NCBI GenBank assembly: GCA_051251645.1
Contig: JBPOEY010000002.1
Coordinates: forward strand, 372,001-436,000
From: Litorimonas sp051251645
Lineage (GTDB): Bacteria; Pseudomonadota; Alphaproteobacteria; Caulobacterales; Maricaulaceae
Length of the DNA: 64,000 nucleotides
Direction of reading: 5' to 3'
Shown: positions 35,971 through 45,353 of the stretch, in pieces
Layout: each line of letters opens with the position of its first letter
How positions within the stretch are numbered: the stretch's first letter is position 1
Translations under genes and position numbers: made by a program
Notes under the pieces: model-generated
The model's database searches: none
Seen by the model: only the letters and a program-made list of their open reading frames with translations
Told to the model about the DNA's origin: nothing

Positions 35971-37404
35971 ATGTCTAAGCTTAACCCGTTGGTTATTGAT
36001 GTCGATGGAACACTCATCCACAATGACCTCACACACGAACTCTTACTACTGGGGTTTTGTTCAAGTCCATTCAAGAGCTTTTCTTATGCCAAAACAGGAC
36101 TGCGTTCAAAAAACGGCTTAAAAGAGGTTTTGGTCTCCTCAATTGGCGATAAAATCGATGTTGCCAATCTCCCTTATAATGAAACCATAATCGACTTTGC
36201 AAAAGCCGAAGCTAAGAAAGGTCGGGAGATCATCTTATGCTCAGGTTCACACGAACTCCTTATCCATAAAATTGGTGACCATTTTAACTGGGTCAACGCG
36301 GCTTATGCGACAAATCAAGACGTCAATCTTACGGCAAAAAATAAAGCACAATTTCTGACCGAAAAATACCCTAATGGATTTGATTATATTGGGAACTCAA
36401 CACAAGATTACGAAGTGTGGAAGGTCGCCGATAAAGCCTATTCAGTCGAGGCCCCATCCGGAAGCAAATCTATCCGCACCTCCAGCGGCGAGAGCGTTGA
36501 GCCGTTAATCAAGAAAACAACGTCCATAAAACCGTTGCTAAAAGCCATGCGTCTGCATCAGTGGGCCAAAAACCTACTTCTTTTCCTCGTGCCTATTCTC
36601 GTATTCGATACCTTGGATGTGACTGATGTATTAGCACTGTTCCTTGGCTTCATTGGCATGGGACTTTTGGCCAGCGGCACATATCTCTTTAATGACGCCC
36701 TCGACATCCAGAACGACAGGCAAAGTGCATCCAAACGAAGGCGGCCTTTTGCAAGTGGCCGGTTAAGTTTGACAAAGGGAATGGGGCTTTTCATTGCCTG
36801 TTTATCAGGCGCTTTGATTATAAGCTTAATACTGCCCACGCTCTATTTCGTCATTCTCATGATCTATTTTGTCACGACCATGAGCTACTCTATCGTTCTG
36901 AAACGCTTAGTCGTTATCGATGTCATGACCTTAGCTTTTCTTTTCCTCATAAGAGTTTTAGCGGGCGCTGCAATCATAGGCATCCCAGCATCACCTTGGC
37001 TGGTAAGCTTTATTCTGACCTTCTTTTTAAGTCTCTCTTTGACAAAACGTTACACCGAACTTGTGAAATTGAACGAAAAAGGGCTCGTTGCCATGGGCGG
37101 CAGGGGGTATGACGTGCGGGATATCCCACTTGTCCTTGGCTTTGGCATGATGGCGACAGCAACAAGCATTCTGTCATTCATATTATACGGGTTGGTTGCT
37201 GAACAACCTGTTCTAGCGGCCGATATATCAATCTTTATCGTCGGGTTTCTTCTCGTTTATTGGATTTTACGTCTTTGGTATCTCGCCCATCGCGGCATTC
37301 TAGATGATGATCCGGTGTTGTTTGCGGTCAAAGATAAATTAAGTATTGTAATCGGAGGGTTGATATTCTTGGTTGTTCTCTCTGAAGAGTTCCAATTATT
37401 CTGA
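35971..37404 (+). CDS. HAD phosphatase-UbiA prenyltransferase fusion
   Basis: 477 residues. The N-terminal 160 are a HAD-type phosphatase domain: DVDGTLIHND with Asp10 and Asp12, LCSGSHELLI (Ser/Thr motif II), and GNSTQDYEVW with the late Asp. Residues 190-477 are a UbiA-type membrane prenyltransferase with RLHQWAKNLLLFLVP at the start and NDALDIQND (241-249), the N-D-x2-D-x3-D Mg/diphosphate motif. This architecture matches decaprenyl-phosphate phosphoribosyltransferases of the Rv3806c type. It would join PRPP to polyprenyl phosphate, and the HAD domain could remove the 5-phosphate. The product would be the substrate of the DprE1/DprE2-like enzymes 29 kb upstream. Confidence 0.85.
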   Translation: MSKLNPLVIDVDGTLIHNDLTHELLLLGFCSSPFKSFSYAKTGLRSKNGLKEVLVSSIGDKIDVANLPYNETIIDFAKAEAKKGREIILCSGSHELLIHKIGDHFNWVNAAYATNQDVNLTAKNKAQFLTEKYPNGFDYIGNSTQDYEVWKVADKAYSVEAPSGSKSIRTSSGESVEPLIKKTTSIKPLLKAMRLHQWAKNLLLFLVPILVFDTLDVTDVLALFLGFIGMGLLASGTYLFNDALDIQNDRQSASKRRRPFASGRLSLTKGMGLFIACLSGALIISLILPTLYFVILMIYFVTTMSYSIVLKRLVVIDVMTLAFLFLIRVLAGAAIIGIPASPWLVSFILTFFLSLSLTKRYTELVKLNEKGLVAMGGRGYDVRDIPLVLGFGMMATATSILSFILYGLVAEQPVLAADISIFIVGFLLVYWILRLWYLAHRGILDDDPVLFAVKDKLSIVIGGLIFLVVLSEEFQLF

Positions 37405-37592
37405 ACCATTGAACTAACGTCTGTCCGGCTTCCTATAAAGTGAGATAGACATGGCAAGCGATCCGCAATGTAGTGGTAAACTATTGGCTCATACGTCAGC
37501 ACGGACAAACCCGCGCCTTAGATGGACTGCAGATCCGCTACTACCCTCATCACGACTAACACACGTCAGAGGCCGGATTGATTAGATGACAC

Positions 37593-38756
37593 CTAATCTT
37601 GGCCCGACAAATCACGGCTGAAGACGATGTCCAAACAATCTTCAAGATCATCGGTCACGCGGTTTGCGACGATGATGTCACATATTTCCTTGAATGAGCT
37701 GAGGTCAGAAATGACCTGTGCACCAAAGAATTCATCTGTATCCAATTCGGGTTCATAGACAACGACTTCGATGCCCTTGGCCCGAATGCGCTTCATAATA
37801 CCTTGGATACTGGACGCCCGGAAATTATCCGACCCCGCCTTCATCACCAGCCTGTAGATACCGACTCTCTGAGGATTTTTAGCAATAATAGCATCCGCCA
37901 CATAATCCTTGCGGGTACCGTTACTGGCAATGATCGCGCTGATGAGCGTTTGAGGAACTTTCTCGTAATTAGCCAAGAGCTGCTTTGTATCTTTCGGGAG
38001 GCAATATCCGCCATAACCGAAGGATGGGTTGTTATAGTGATCTCCAATGCGCGGATCCATGCCAACACCTTCGATGATCTCACGCGAGTCCAGGTTGTGC
38101 ATATGAGCAAAGCTGTCCAATTCGTTGAAATAAGCAACGCGCATTGCCAAATAAGTGTTGGAGAATAGCTTGATCGATTCCGCTTCATTGGTACCCGTGA
38201 AAAGGATAGGAATGTCCTTTTTATGTGCGCCCTCAACCATCAGATCTGCGAAACGCCGCGCTTCATCGGAATGGTCTCCGACAATGATGCGTGACGGATA
38301 TAGGTTATCATGGACCGCATTCCCTTCACGCAGAAATTCAGGTGAGAATATGATGACGTTGCTGTGCTCTTCACGCATTCGCGCGACAAACCCAACAGGG
38401 ATAGTCGACTTGATGATAATGGTCGCCTGAGGCGCATGTTCACCTGCATAACCAATGACGGTTTCAACACTGGATGTATCGAATTGGTTTGTGACTGTGT
38501 CATAACTCGTCGGTGTTGCAATCAAGACGAAATCTGCATTTTTCATGGCCAAAGCGACATCGGTTGTGGCTGTGATGTCAAGCTTGACGTCTCTCAGCAT
38601 CGCCTCACCGACGCCATCTTCGACAGTTGCCTGTTTGCGGTTCAGCATGTCCACACGGGATTGATCGACATCCAATGCAAAAACTTCGTTGTTTTGCCCC
38701 AACAGAATAGCATTGGACAGACCGACGTAACCTAGACCGGCAATTGCGATTCTCAT
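37593..38756 (-). CDS. ugd: UDP-glucose 6-dehydrogenase
   Basis: 387 residues, the short form of the UDP-glucose dehydrogenase family. NAD loop AGLGYVGLSNA (6-16), TPTSYD, IKSTIPVGF, SPEFLREGNAV (Glu-binding segment), Lys196 in ESIKLFSNTYLA, and the catalytic Cys252 in FGYGGYCLPKDTKQL. It makes UDP-glucuronate, a source of acidic or decarboxylated sugars. It lies on the minus strand, convergent with the HAD-UbiA gene and transcribed independently. Its presence suggests the locus also uses uronic acid or UDP-pentoses. Confidence 0.96.
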   Translation of the reverse strand: MRIAIAGLGYVGLSNAILLGQNNEVFALDVDQSRVDMLNRKQATVEDGVGEAMLRDVKLDITATTDVALAMKNADFVLIATPTSYDTVTNQFDTSSVETVIGYAGEHAPQATIIIKSTIPVGFVARMREEHSNVIIFSPEFLREGNAVHDNLYPSRIIVGDHSDEARRFADLMVEGAHKKDIPILFTGTNEAESIKLFSNTYLAMRVAYFNELDSFAHMHNLDSREIIEGVGMDPRIGDHYNNPSFGYGGYCLPKDTKQLLANYEKVPQTLISAIIASNGTRKDYVADAIIAKNPQRVGIYRLVMKAGSDNFRASSIQGIMKRIRAKGIEVVVYEPELDTDEFFGAQVISDLSSFKEICDIIVANRVTDDLEDCLDIVFSRDLSGQD

Positions 38757-39244
38757 GATCTTGTCTTCTTTAAAGGGATTTTGTGCGCCGTTAGCCGTTT
38801 AACCAACAATTTCCGGCATGTCATGTCAGAAACCTAACGGAGCGAGCACACCATCTCAGTGGGGATGCGGCTCAAAAATCAAATAATAAAGGCTCGTTTT
38901 GCAGATCACGCGTAACATGCCGAGCGACGAAACGCCTCCCCTTAGTTTGGACGCTAAGATAGTGTAATATGGGCGATCAAAATGCCTTTCGTCGCTACGC
39001 TCAGAACACCGACAGACTTCAGCATCATTGACTGGGTCAGGATGTATCTATCGACAATCTTAAACGACTCGTTGCGCGATATTGTCAGCTGGACGTTCTG
39101 CACGACGATAAAGATGTCAGATGTGACGGAGACGCTCAATACGAAATAAGGGCGAAACATAACCTCAGAACACTCACTTAATGACTAGACCGCCTAATTG
39201 GGGCATGCCATCGCGCGCTATTGCAAAACAGGAAACCTCGCACT
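38757..39244. other. Intergenic region between ugd and cyanophycinase
   Basis: 488 bases with no supported gene. A plus-strand frame from the ATG at 38969 reads NAFRRYAQNTDR then a stop, and after it SIDNLKRLVARYCQLDVLHDDK, which looks vaguely protein-like and may be a decayed gene, but I cannot name a family. A 68-codon minus-strand frame at 38954-39160 is unsupported. Confidence 0.3.
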
Positions 39245-40072
39245 GTGTGCCCAGCAAAAGTAAATGACCAATTTGATCGTGGCTTTATCATTCCGATCGG
39301 TGGGGGGGAGAGGAAGGTCAAAACCTCTTCAATCCTAAACCGGTTTATTGAGCTCTGCGGTGGCCCCAAGGCGCGTATCGTCATCATTCCGACCGCATCC
39401 CGGCTGGAAGATACGGGGGACCGCTATCACGAAGTGTTTTCAGAAATTGGGGTTAACACTGTCGACGTCATCTCATTGGATGATCGCAAAGACTGCGAAG
39501 ACCCGATCAAACTCGCCAAGCTAGAAAACGCAACAGGCATCTTCATGACGGGTGGTGACCAGCTTAGGCTCGCGACTATCATTGGCGGAACGTCCGTGTC
39601 AAAACTTATGCGTAAAGCCAATGTCGAAGGTGTCCATATTGCAGGCACGTCTGCAGGTGCAGCATTTATCGCGGAACATATGATCGCCTTTGGTCGCGGC
39701 GGGGCGACACCAAAAAGCGGTTTAGCGACTCTCGCGCCCGGTTTAGGTTTGACAAACAAAGTCATCATTGATCAGCATTTTCGCGAACGCGGACGGCTAG
39801 GGCGTCTGTTATCGGCGCTCGCCTATAATCCCTTTGCTGTTGGTTTAGGCGTTGATGAGAATACCGCCGCCTTTATCGGCCCCGATGATGTGATCGAGGT
39901 CCTCGGCAGCGGCGGATTAACCGTCATTGACCCCACAGATTTACAGCATTCCTCGATGGCGGACGTTGGTCGTGGAAAACCTGTTTGCTTAATTGGCATA
40001 AGGCTGCACATATTGTTGGCGGGGGGGCGCTATGATCTCTCCACGCGCGAAGCGAGTCCTGCATCTGGATGA
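39245..40072 (+). CDS. cphB: Cyanophycinase
   Basis: About 275 residues from the GTG at 39245, supported by AGGAAA at 39230-39235; a TTG at 39221 is a possible longer start. A serine peptidase of family S51 that cuts cyanophycin into beta-Asp-Arg dipeptides. Motifs are RGFIIPIGGGERKVK, IIPTASRLEDTG, FMTGGDQLRL, and IAGTSAGAAFIAEHM with nucleophile Ser136 in this numbering; VIIDQHFRERGRLGRLLSAL carries the family His/Arg region. It is followed by cphA after 31 bases, with the same orientation. Confidence 0.94.
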   Translation: MCPAKVNDQFDRGFIIPIGGGERKVKTSSILNRFIELCGGPKARIVIIPTASRLEDTGDRYHEVFSEIGVNTVDVISLDDRKDCEDPIKLAKLENATGIFMTGGDQLRLATIIGGTSVSKLMRKANVEGVHIAGTSAGAAFIAEHMIAFGRGGATPKSGLATLAPGLGLTNKVIIDQHFRERGRLGRLLSALAYNPFAVGLGVDENTAAFIGPDDVIEVLGSGGLTVIDPTDLQHSSMADVGRGKPVCLIGIRLHILLAGGRYDLSTREASPASG

Positions 40073-40103
40073 AGTCCAGACATAAGGATTTTGGGAGAGA
40101 CGA

Positions 40104-42959
40104 ATGAAAATTCTTGAGACGTCCGTTTATCGGGGGCCGAATGTTTACGCCCTCTTTCCCGTCATTCGCCACAAAATCGATATTGGTGTTCTCGAGGACT
40201 GGCCGACCGGACGTTTAGGGGATAACTTCGTTGACCCGCTGATTGCAGCTCTCCCCAGCTTGCACGAACATGGCTGTTCATATGGCGAAGCCGGTGGTTT
40301 CATCCGCCGTCTGCGCGACGACGAAGGCACATGGTTCGGCCATGTCTGGGAACATGTCGCGATTGAAATTCAAAACATCGCCGGTGCTGATGTAACTTTT
40401 GGCAAGACTCGAAGTGCGGACGAGCCCGGTGTCTATAATATGATCTTCGAATTTGAAGAAGAGCGCGTCGGTCTGGACGCCGCAGACTTAGCGCTAAAAT
40501 TTCTAACCTCGCTATTGCCGGATGATCTGGTCGACCCAGAGAATCGGCTGCCAGATTTCGATTTTGATACGGAGCTGGAAAACTTCATTCGCAGCGCGCA
40601 AAGACTAGCCTTAGGCCCGAGTACAGCCTCGCTCGTCAAAGCCGCGAAGGATCGCGATATTCCCTATATGCGGCTGAATAATTATAGCCTGATCCAGCTC
40701 GGTCATGGCCGCTATCAAAAACGCATTCAGGCAACGATTACGAGCGAGACAAACTATATTTCTGTCGAGCTGGCTTCGGACAAAGACGAAACTAATAAAA
40801 TTCTCGCTGATTTGGGCCTCCCTGTCCCGCGTCAAATCCTCGTTCAAAATCGTGATGAGGCCGTACGCGCGGCCAAACGGCTTGGCTTTCCGGTCGTCGT
40901 GAAACCACTCGACGGCAATCATGGGCGCGGCATTTCCATCGAACTTGAAGAGGATGAGCATATTCTCGAAGGCTTCGACTTTGCCAAAGAGCATAGCAAA
41001 AGCCGCAGCATCATCGTCGAGACCTTCATTAAAGGCTTCGATCACCGCATGCTGGTCGTCAATGACGATCTCGTCGCGGTCTCCAAACGCGTGCCGGGGC
41101 ATGTTGTCGGAGACGGCAAAAGCACGGTGACCGAGCTAATCGACGAGGTCAATTCTGACCCACGTCGTGGTGTGGGCCATGAAAAAGCGCTGACCCGCTT
41201 AGAGCTCGACACAAAAGCGCTCGAACATTTGGAAGAAAAAAATTACACGCCTGAGACCGTGTTGACGGATGGCGAGGTCCTGTATCTGCGCTCTACTGCC
41301 AATCTTTCGACGGGCGGCACGGCGATCGATGTCACCGACATCGTTCATCCGGACAACCGCGAAATGGCGATCCGGGCCGTCAAGGCGATTGGCCTTGATA
41401 TTGGCGGGGTCGATTTCCTCTCGCTCGATATTTCTCAATCCTACAAGGATAATGGCGCGGGGATTTGCGAAATTAACGCCGCGCCCGGTTTCCGCATGCA
41501 CGTCTCTCCGTCCGAGGGAAAGTCCCGCGACGTGGCCGGGGCCGTCATGAACATGCTGTTCCCTGAAAACTCGCCGGCCCGCATTCCGATGATCTCAATC
41601 ACCGGCACAAACGGCAAAACAACGACGGCGCGTATGGTCTCCCATATTTGTAAAATGAGCGGTGAAACGGTCGGGCTGGCGACTACCGATGGTGTTTATA
41701 TTAATGGCAATTTGACAGTCAAAGGTGACCTGACTGGTCCCATGTCCGCCCAGATGGTCCTGCGCGATCCCACGGTCGATGTGGCTGTTCTAGAGACTGC
41801 GCGCGGCGGAATGGTACGCAGCGGCATGGGCTATCGCCATTGCGATATTGGCGCGGTGTTGAATATCTCGGCCGACCACCTTGGCCTGAAAGGCGTGGAT
41901 ACATTAGAGGATATGGCGCGGGTCAAACGCCTTGTTGTCGAAATTGCTCGTGACACAGCTGTCCTCAATGCCGATGATGAACATTGCCTACGCATGGCAG
42001 AGCATACGGACGCCAAAAACATCTGCTATGTCACCATGAATGCGACCCACACTTTGGTGAAAGAACATATCCGGGTCGGCGGTCGAGCCGTCGTGCTGGA
42101 ACAAGGCATCAACGGCCATATGATCACCATTTATGAGAAGAGCGCGCATATCCCGCTTATGTGGACGCACCTCATCCCGGCGACGATGGAAGGCCGCGCC
42201 ATGCATAATGTGAACAATGCCATGTTCGCAGCAGGCATCGCCTTTAGCATGGGCAAAAGCTTGGAAGACATCCGCCTTGGCCTGTCCTCCTTCACGACCA
42301 GCTTCTCCCAAGCGCCAGGGCGCATGAACGTCTTTGACGAACATCCGTTTAAAGTCATCTTGGATTACGGTCACAACCCGGCAGCTTTCGAAGCCATGAC
42401 AAATCTCGTCGATCAGCTGACGCCAACTGGAAAACGTATCGGTGTTTTCGCCCTGCCGGGCGATCGACGCGATGAAGATATCCTAGAGACGGCGCGCATC
42501 ATTGCCGGACATTATGATCATTACATTTGCAAGCGGGATGACAAATTACGCGGTCGCGGCCCCGAAGAAGTGCCCATGATGATGAAAGCGGCCCTGTTAG
42601 AAAATGGCGTCGCTGAAAAAGACATCAGCGTTATTCCGTCGGAAGAAGAGGCTGTCGAAGCCGCGCTGCAAATGGCGGGTCCGGGAGATTTGCTCGTCAT
42701 CTTTGGCGATGACATCTCACGCTGCTGGAAACAGATCATCTATTTCAATCGCCCGAATAATTCTAATCCTGACTTTGAGGATTCAGAGTCAAACAGGATG
42801 GATGATGGCGGATCGGACAATAGCTACGGGTCCATCGATAGCCAATCGGATCAGGATAATGAGGACGATCAATCCATCGCCGTCAATCTGGAGGGAATGA
42901 AGCTTGTCCGCGACAAGCGTGGGGTTCGATTAGCCAGTGAACCGGAGGAATCAGACTGA
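40104..42959 (+). CDS. cphA: Cyanophycin synthetase
   Basis: 951 residues; builds the (Asp-Arg)n storage polymer with ATP, adding Asp then Arg. Three parts are visible. The N-terminal domain spans 1-160. The ATP-grasp domain (about 215-480) has GFPVVVKPLDGNHGRGI, LSTGGTAIDVTD and GICEINAAPGFRMH. The Mur-ligase-like domain (495-880) has Walker-type TGTNGKTTTARM (500-511), VLETARGGMVRSG and VILDYGHNPAAFEAM. Residues 885-951 are an acidic, Asp/Asn/Ser-rich tail unlike the core. Its ribosome-binding site is the good GGGAGAG at 40093-40099. It lies between cphB and the Mur-ligase homologue. Confidence 0.96.
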   Translation: MKILETSVYRGPNVYALFPVIRHKIDIGVLEDWPTGRLGDNFVDPLIAALPSLHEHGCSYGEAGGFIRRLRDDEGTWFGHVWEHVAIEIQNIAGADVTFGKTRSADEPGVYNMIFEFEEERVGLDAADLALKFLTSLLPDDLVDPENRLPDFDFDTELENFIRSAQRLALGPSTASLVKAAKDRDIPYMRLNNYSLIQLGHGRYQKRIQATITSETNYISVELASDKDETNKILADLGLPVPRQILVQNRDEAVRAAKRLGFPVVVKPLDGNHGRGISIELEEDEHILEGFDFAKEHSKSRSIIVETFIKGFDHRMLVVNDDLVAVSKRVPGHVVGDGKSTVTELIDEVNSDPRRGVGHEKALTRLELDTKALEHLEEKNYTPETVLTDGEVLYLRSTANLSTGGTAIDVTDIVHPDNREMAIRAVKAIGLDIGGVDFLSLDISQSYKDNGAGICEINAAPGFRMHVSPSEGKSRDVAGAVMNMLFPENSPARIPMISITGTNGKTTTARMVSHICKMSGETVGLATTDGVYINGNLTVKGDLTGPMSAQMVLRDPTVDVAVLETARGGMVRSGMGYRHCDIGAVLNISADHLGLKGVDTLEDMARVKRLVVEIARDTAVLNADDEHCLRMAEHTDAKNICYVTMNATHTLVKEHIRVGGRAVVLEQGINGHMITIYEKSAHIPLMWTHLIPATMEGRAMHNVNNAMFAAGIAFSMGKSLEDIRLGLSSFTTSFSQAPGRMNVFDEHPFKVILDYGHNPAAFEAMTNLVDQLTPTGKRIGVFALPGDRRDEDILETARIIAGHYDHYICKRDDKLRGRGPEEVPMMMKAALLENGVAEKDISVIPSEEEAVEAALQMAGPGDLLVIFGDDISRCWKQIIYFNRPNNSNPDFEDSESNRMDDGGSDNSYGSIDSQSDQDNEDDQSIAVNLEGMKLVRDKRGVRLASEPEESD

Positions 42960-42967
42960 CCTCCGCC

Positions 42968-44674
42968 ATGCAATTGACGGATTCACGACGACTGACAGGG
43001 CCTAGCTTACTTCTTGATCGTCCGGGCGCGGCTGCGGAAATCAGCGTGGCTAAAGATATTAAGGGCAAAGCGATTGCGCTGTGGACCGCGCAGGTTCGCA
43101 CTCTGTTGGATGCCGTTGAGTGGGAGGATGAGCAATTCGCTTCGCGCCTCTATGAAGGCGGAGCGACCTTGGCGATTACGGCGCCCATTGATGGCCTATA
43201 TGCGGCAACCGAAATTATTGAAGCCGCATGGAATGCCGTGCAAGCCTCGCTTGATGGTTTGCCTATTCCTGACCTCAGCGCAGTCATTGAACATCTGCAG
43301 CACGAAATTTCAGCAGAACGCGATCCGGCGCTCGTCGCACTCGCGACCGCGGCGCGCGCGCGCGCTGTCGCTTTCCTCATGGATGATGATGAGGTGACCT
43401 TGGGTCTCGGGGCACAGAGCCAAAGTTGGCCGCGCGATAAGCTTCCCACTCCAGATCAGGTCGATTGGACCTCTGTTGCCGACATCCCTGTCGCGCTTGT
43501 GACCGGCACAAATGGAAAATCGACCACCGTACGCATCGCAGCCGCTATTGGGGCGGCCGCCGAACACACCGTCGGCTTTTCGACAAGTGATTGGGTCAAA
43601 GTCGGCGATGCAACAATTGTGACAGGCGATTATTCTGGGCCAGAAGGTGCCCGTTTAGCTTTACGCGATAAGCGCGCCGATCTGGCCGTCATCGAGACCG
43701 CACGCGGTGGATTATTACGTCGCGGGCTCCCCATTCCCCACGCCAAAGCCTGTCTCATTACGAACATCGCCGCCGATCACTTGGGTGAATATGGCATCCA
43801 CGACGTCGACGCTTTGGCCGATGCGAAGTTCATCGTGTCCAAAGCTGTCGAGCAGGGCGGCACGCTCATCCTCAATGCCGATGATGCGCGTCTTAAATCT
43901 CGCGGCACGGCTTTTTCGGGGGATGTCGCGTGGTATGGCCTGTCGCTGTCCGAAGCCGATGTGCCAGCGGTTGGCGCGTCTGCCTTCATCAAGGACGGTC
44001 AGTTCGCCATATCTCAGAACGGCCGCGTCACACCCCTTTTACCCGTCAAAGACTTCGGGCCCGCCTTTGGCGGCGCTGCCCTCTACAATGTGTCAAATGC
44101 ATTAGGCGCCATCCTCTTAATGAGCCTTCTTGGTGTTGGGTTTTGCGCCATCAAAGAGGGTCTATTGAACTTCGAGAGCACCGCAGAAGATAACCCGGGC
44201 CGCGGTAATTTCATGGATGTTGGCGGCGTTAAAGTCATTGTCGATTTCGCCCACAATCCACACGGTCTCTCGGCACTGACGGAGGCCCTAAACACCCTGC
44301 CCGCCAAACGACGATTATATATGTGCGGTCAGGGCGGTGACCGCAGCGATGACGATATCTATCAGCTGACAAAGGTCATCCGCGACGCCGAGCCGGATGC
44401 GATTATCGTGCGCGGCATGCCGTCTAAACTGCGGGGAAGACAGCCGGGCGAAGTCCCGGCCCTGATCCATCAATATCTGGCCGAGATGAATTACCCCAAA
44501 GACCAAATCAACGACGCCGACACCGAAGTGCAAGCCGTTCAAAAGGCCTTTGAATGGGCACAACCGGGCGACCTACTGGTACTGCTTATTTATGAGGATC
44601 GGGATGAGCCGCTGGCTTTGATTCAGAAGTTGCAGACGGGCGGCTGGCGGCCGGGCGATGCGGTCAAACCCTAA
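42968..44674 (+). CDS. Stand-alone Mur-ligase-like cyanophycin synthetase homologue
   Basis: 568 residues homologous to the Mur-ligase half of CphA, with no ATP-grasp domain. Motifs are VTGTNGKSTTVRIAAA (178-193), VTGDYSGPEGARLALRD, VIETARGGLLRRGLPI, NIAADHLGEYG, and VIVDFAHNPHGLSAL, followed by MPSKLRGRQPGEVPAL. It starts 8 bases after cphA stops and is likely co-expressed. Similar homologues sit beside cphA in other proteobacteria; the activity is unknown to me. It may ligate an amino acid to a beta-Asp-Arg acceptor, or assist CphA. This differs from the cyanobacterial CphA2, whose Mur-like part is the reduced one. Confidence 0.82.
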   Translation: MQLTDSRRLTGPSLLLDRPGAAAEISVAKDIKGKAIALWTAQVRTLLDAVEWEDEQFASRLYEGGATLAITAPIDGLYAATEIIEAAWNAVQASLDGLPIPDLSAVIEHLQHEISAERDPALVALATAARARAVAFLMDDDEVTLGLGAQSQSWPRDKLPTPDQVDWTSVADIPVALVTGTNGKSTTVRIAAAIGAAAEHTVGFSTSDWVKVGDATIVTGDYSGPEGARLALRDKRADLAVIETARGGLLRRGLPIPHAKACLITNIAADHLGEYGIHDVDALADAKFIVSKAVEQGGTLILNADDARLKSRGTAFSGDVAWYGLSLSEADVPAVGASAFIKDGQFAISQNGRVTPLLPVKDFGPAFGGAALYNVSNALGAILLMSLLGVGFCAIKEGLLNFESTAEDNPGRGNFMDVGGVKVIVDFAHNPHGLSALTEALNTLPAKRRLYMCGQGGDRSDDDIYQLTKVIRDAEPDAIIVRGMPSKLRGRQPGEVPALIHQYLAEMNYPKDQINDADTEVQAVQKAFEWAQPGDLLVLLIYEDRDEPLALIQKLQTGGWRPGDAVKP

Positions 44675-44786
44675 TCACTAACGTTAGAGTGCCTACGCGT
44701 GCAGGGCCCCGCCATAGCAAAAACCAATAATCATTTTTACCTTTTTTATATTATCGACCCTGTGTTGGCGCTGCTAAGCACAAATT

Positions 44787-45329
44787 ATGGGTATATTATC
44801 GAGCAAATATCGGTTTGTTCTGAATGGTCAGGATTGGTGCGTCGCTATGCGGTACCGATCCGGTCGGTATCACTATCTGATTACGATTGATGAACAGACG
44901 ATGGTCGACACACGACCCGACCAGACTTTGGAAGAAATACTTGAACCGCAAAGCTTTTCTTTCATGCTCGGTTAATCACATCACCATGTCGAAATCGCGC
45001 CCGTCAGCGTCTTTGACTATGGCGTTCATGTCTATGCGGATGAAGCCCTGATCTATCGTCACAAGGACCGGGCTTTTATATCCATGCCGAGACTGCGTTG
45101 GATATCAAGAAAATTAGACGCCCATGAAATCAAAGATGACCTTCAGTTTTGGAAAATCTTAATTGAGGCCGTGGTCATCGGGGGCAGCGTTGGCGTCTTA
45201 CTGGCACTGCTAGGAAACACATTAGGACAGAATGTCCTCCCATCAGGGTCTATCATGACGCCTTATGCTATGGTCAACGGTGCGTTGATTGCTGTTTTTT
45301 GGCCCAAAAAATGGCGTTTTATACGCTGA
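44787..45329 (+). pseudogene. Small membrane protein gene interrupted by one in-frame TAA
   Basis: Two same-frame open segments, 44787-44972 and 44976-45329, are separated only by TAA at 44973-44975. The intact product would be about 180 residues. The N-terminal half reads MGILSSKYRFVLNGQDWCV. After the stop, VEIAPVSVFDYGVHVY, then LRWISRKLDAHEIK, a hydrophobic segment (ILIEAVVIGGSVGVLLALLG) and VNGALIAVFWPKKW. I do not recognise a named family. The whole reading has protein-like composition across the break, so a recent nonsense change, sequencing error or readthrough are all possible. It lies between the cyanophycin operon and the peptidase. Confidence 0.65.
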
Positions 45330-45353
45330 ATTTTGCCCGGCTGTAGCTTTCCC

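Noticed and set aside
38954..39160. 68-codon minus-strand frame upstream of cyanophycinase
   Set aside because: No recognisable motif, no clear ribosome-binding site, and the opposite strand gives an equally protein-like reading.
44665..44690. Palindrome CTAACGTTAG after the Mur-ligase gene
   Set aside because: It has no loop and no T-run, so it is not a convincing terminator, and no known operator matches.
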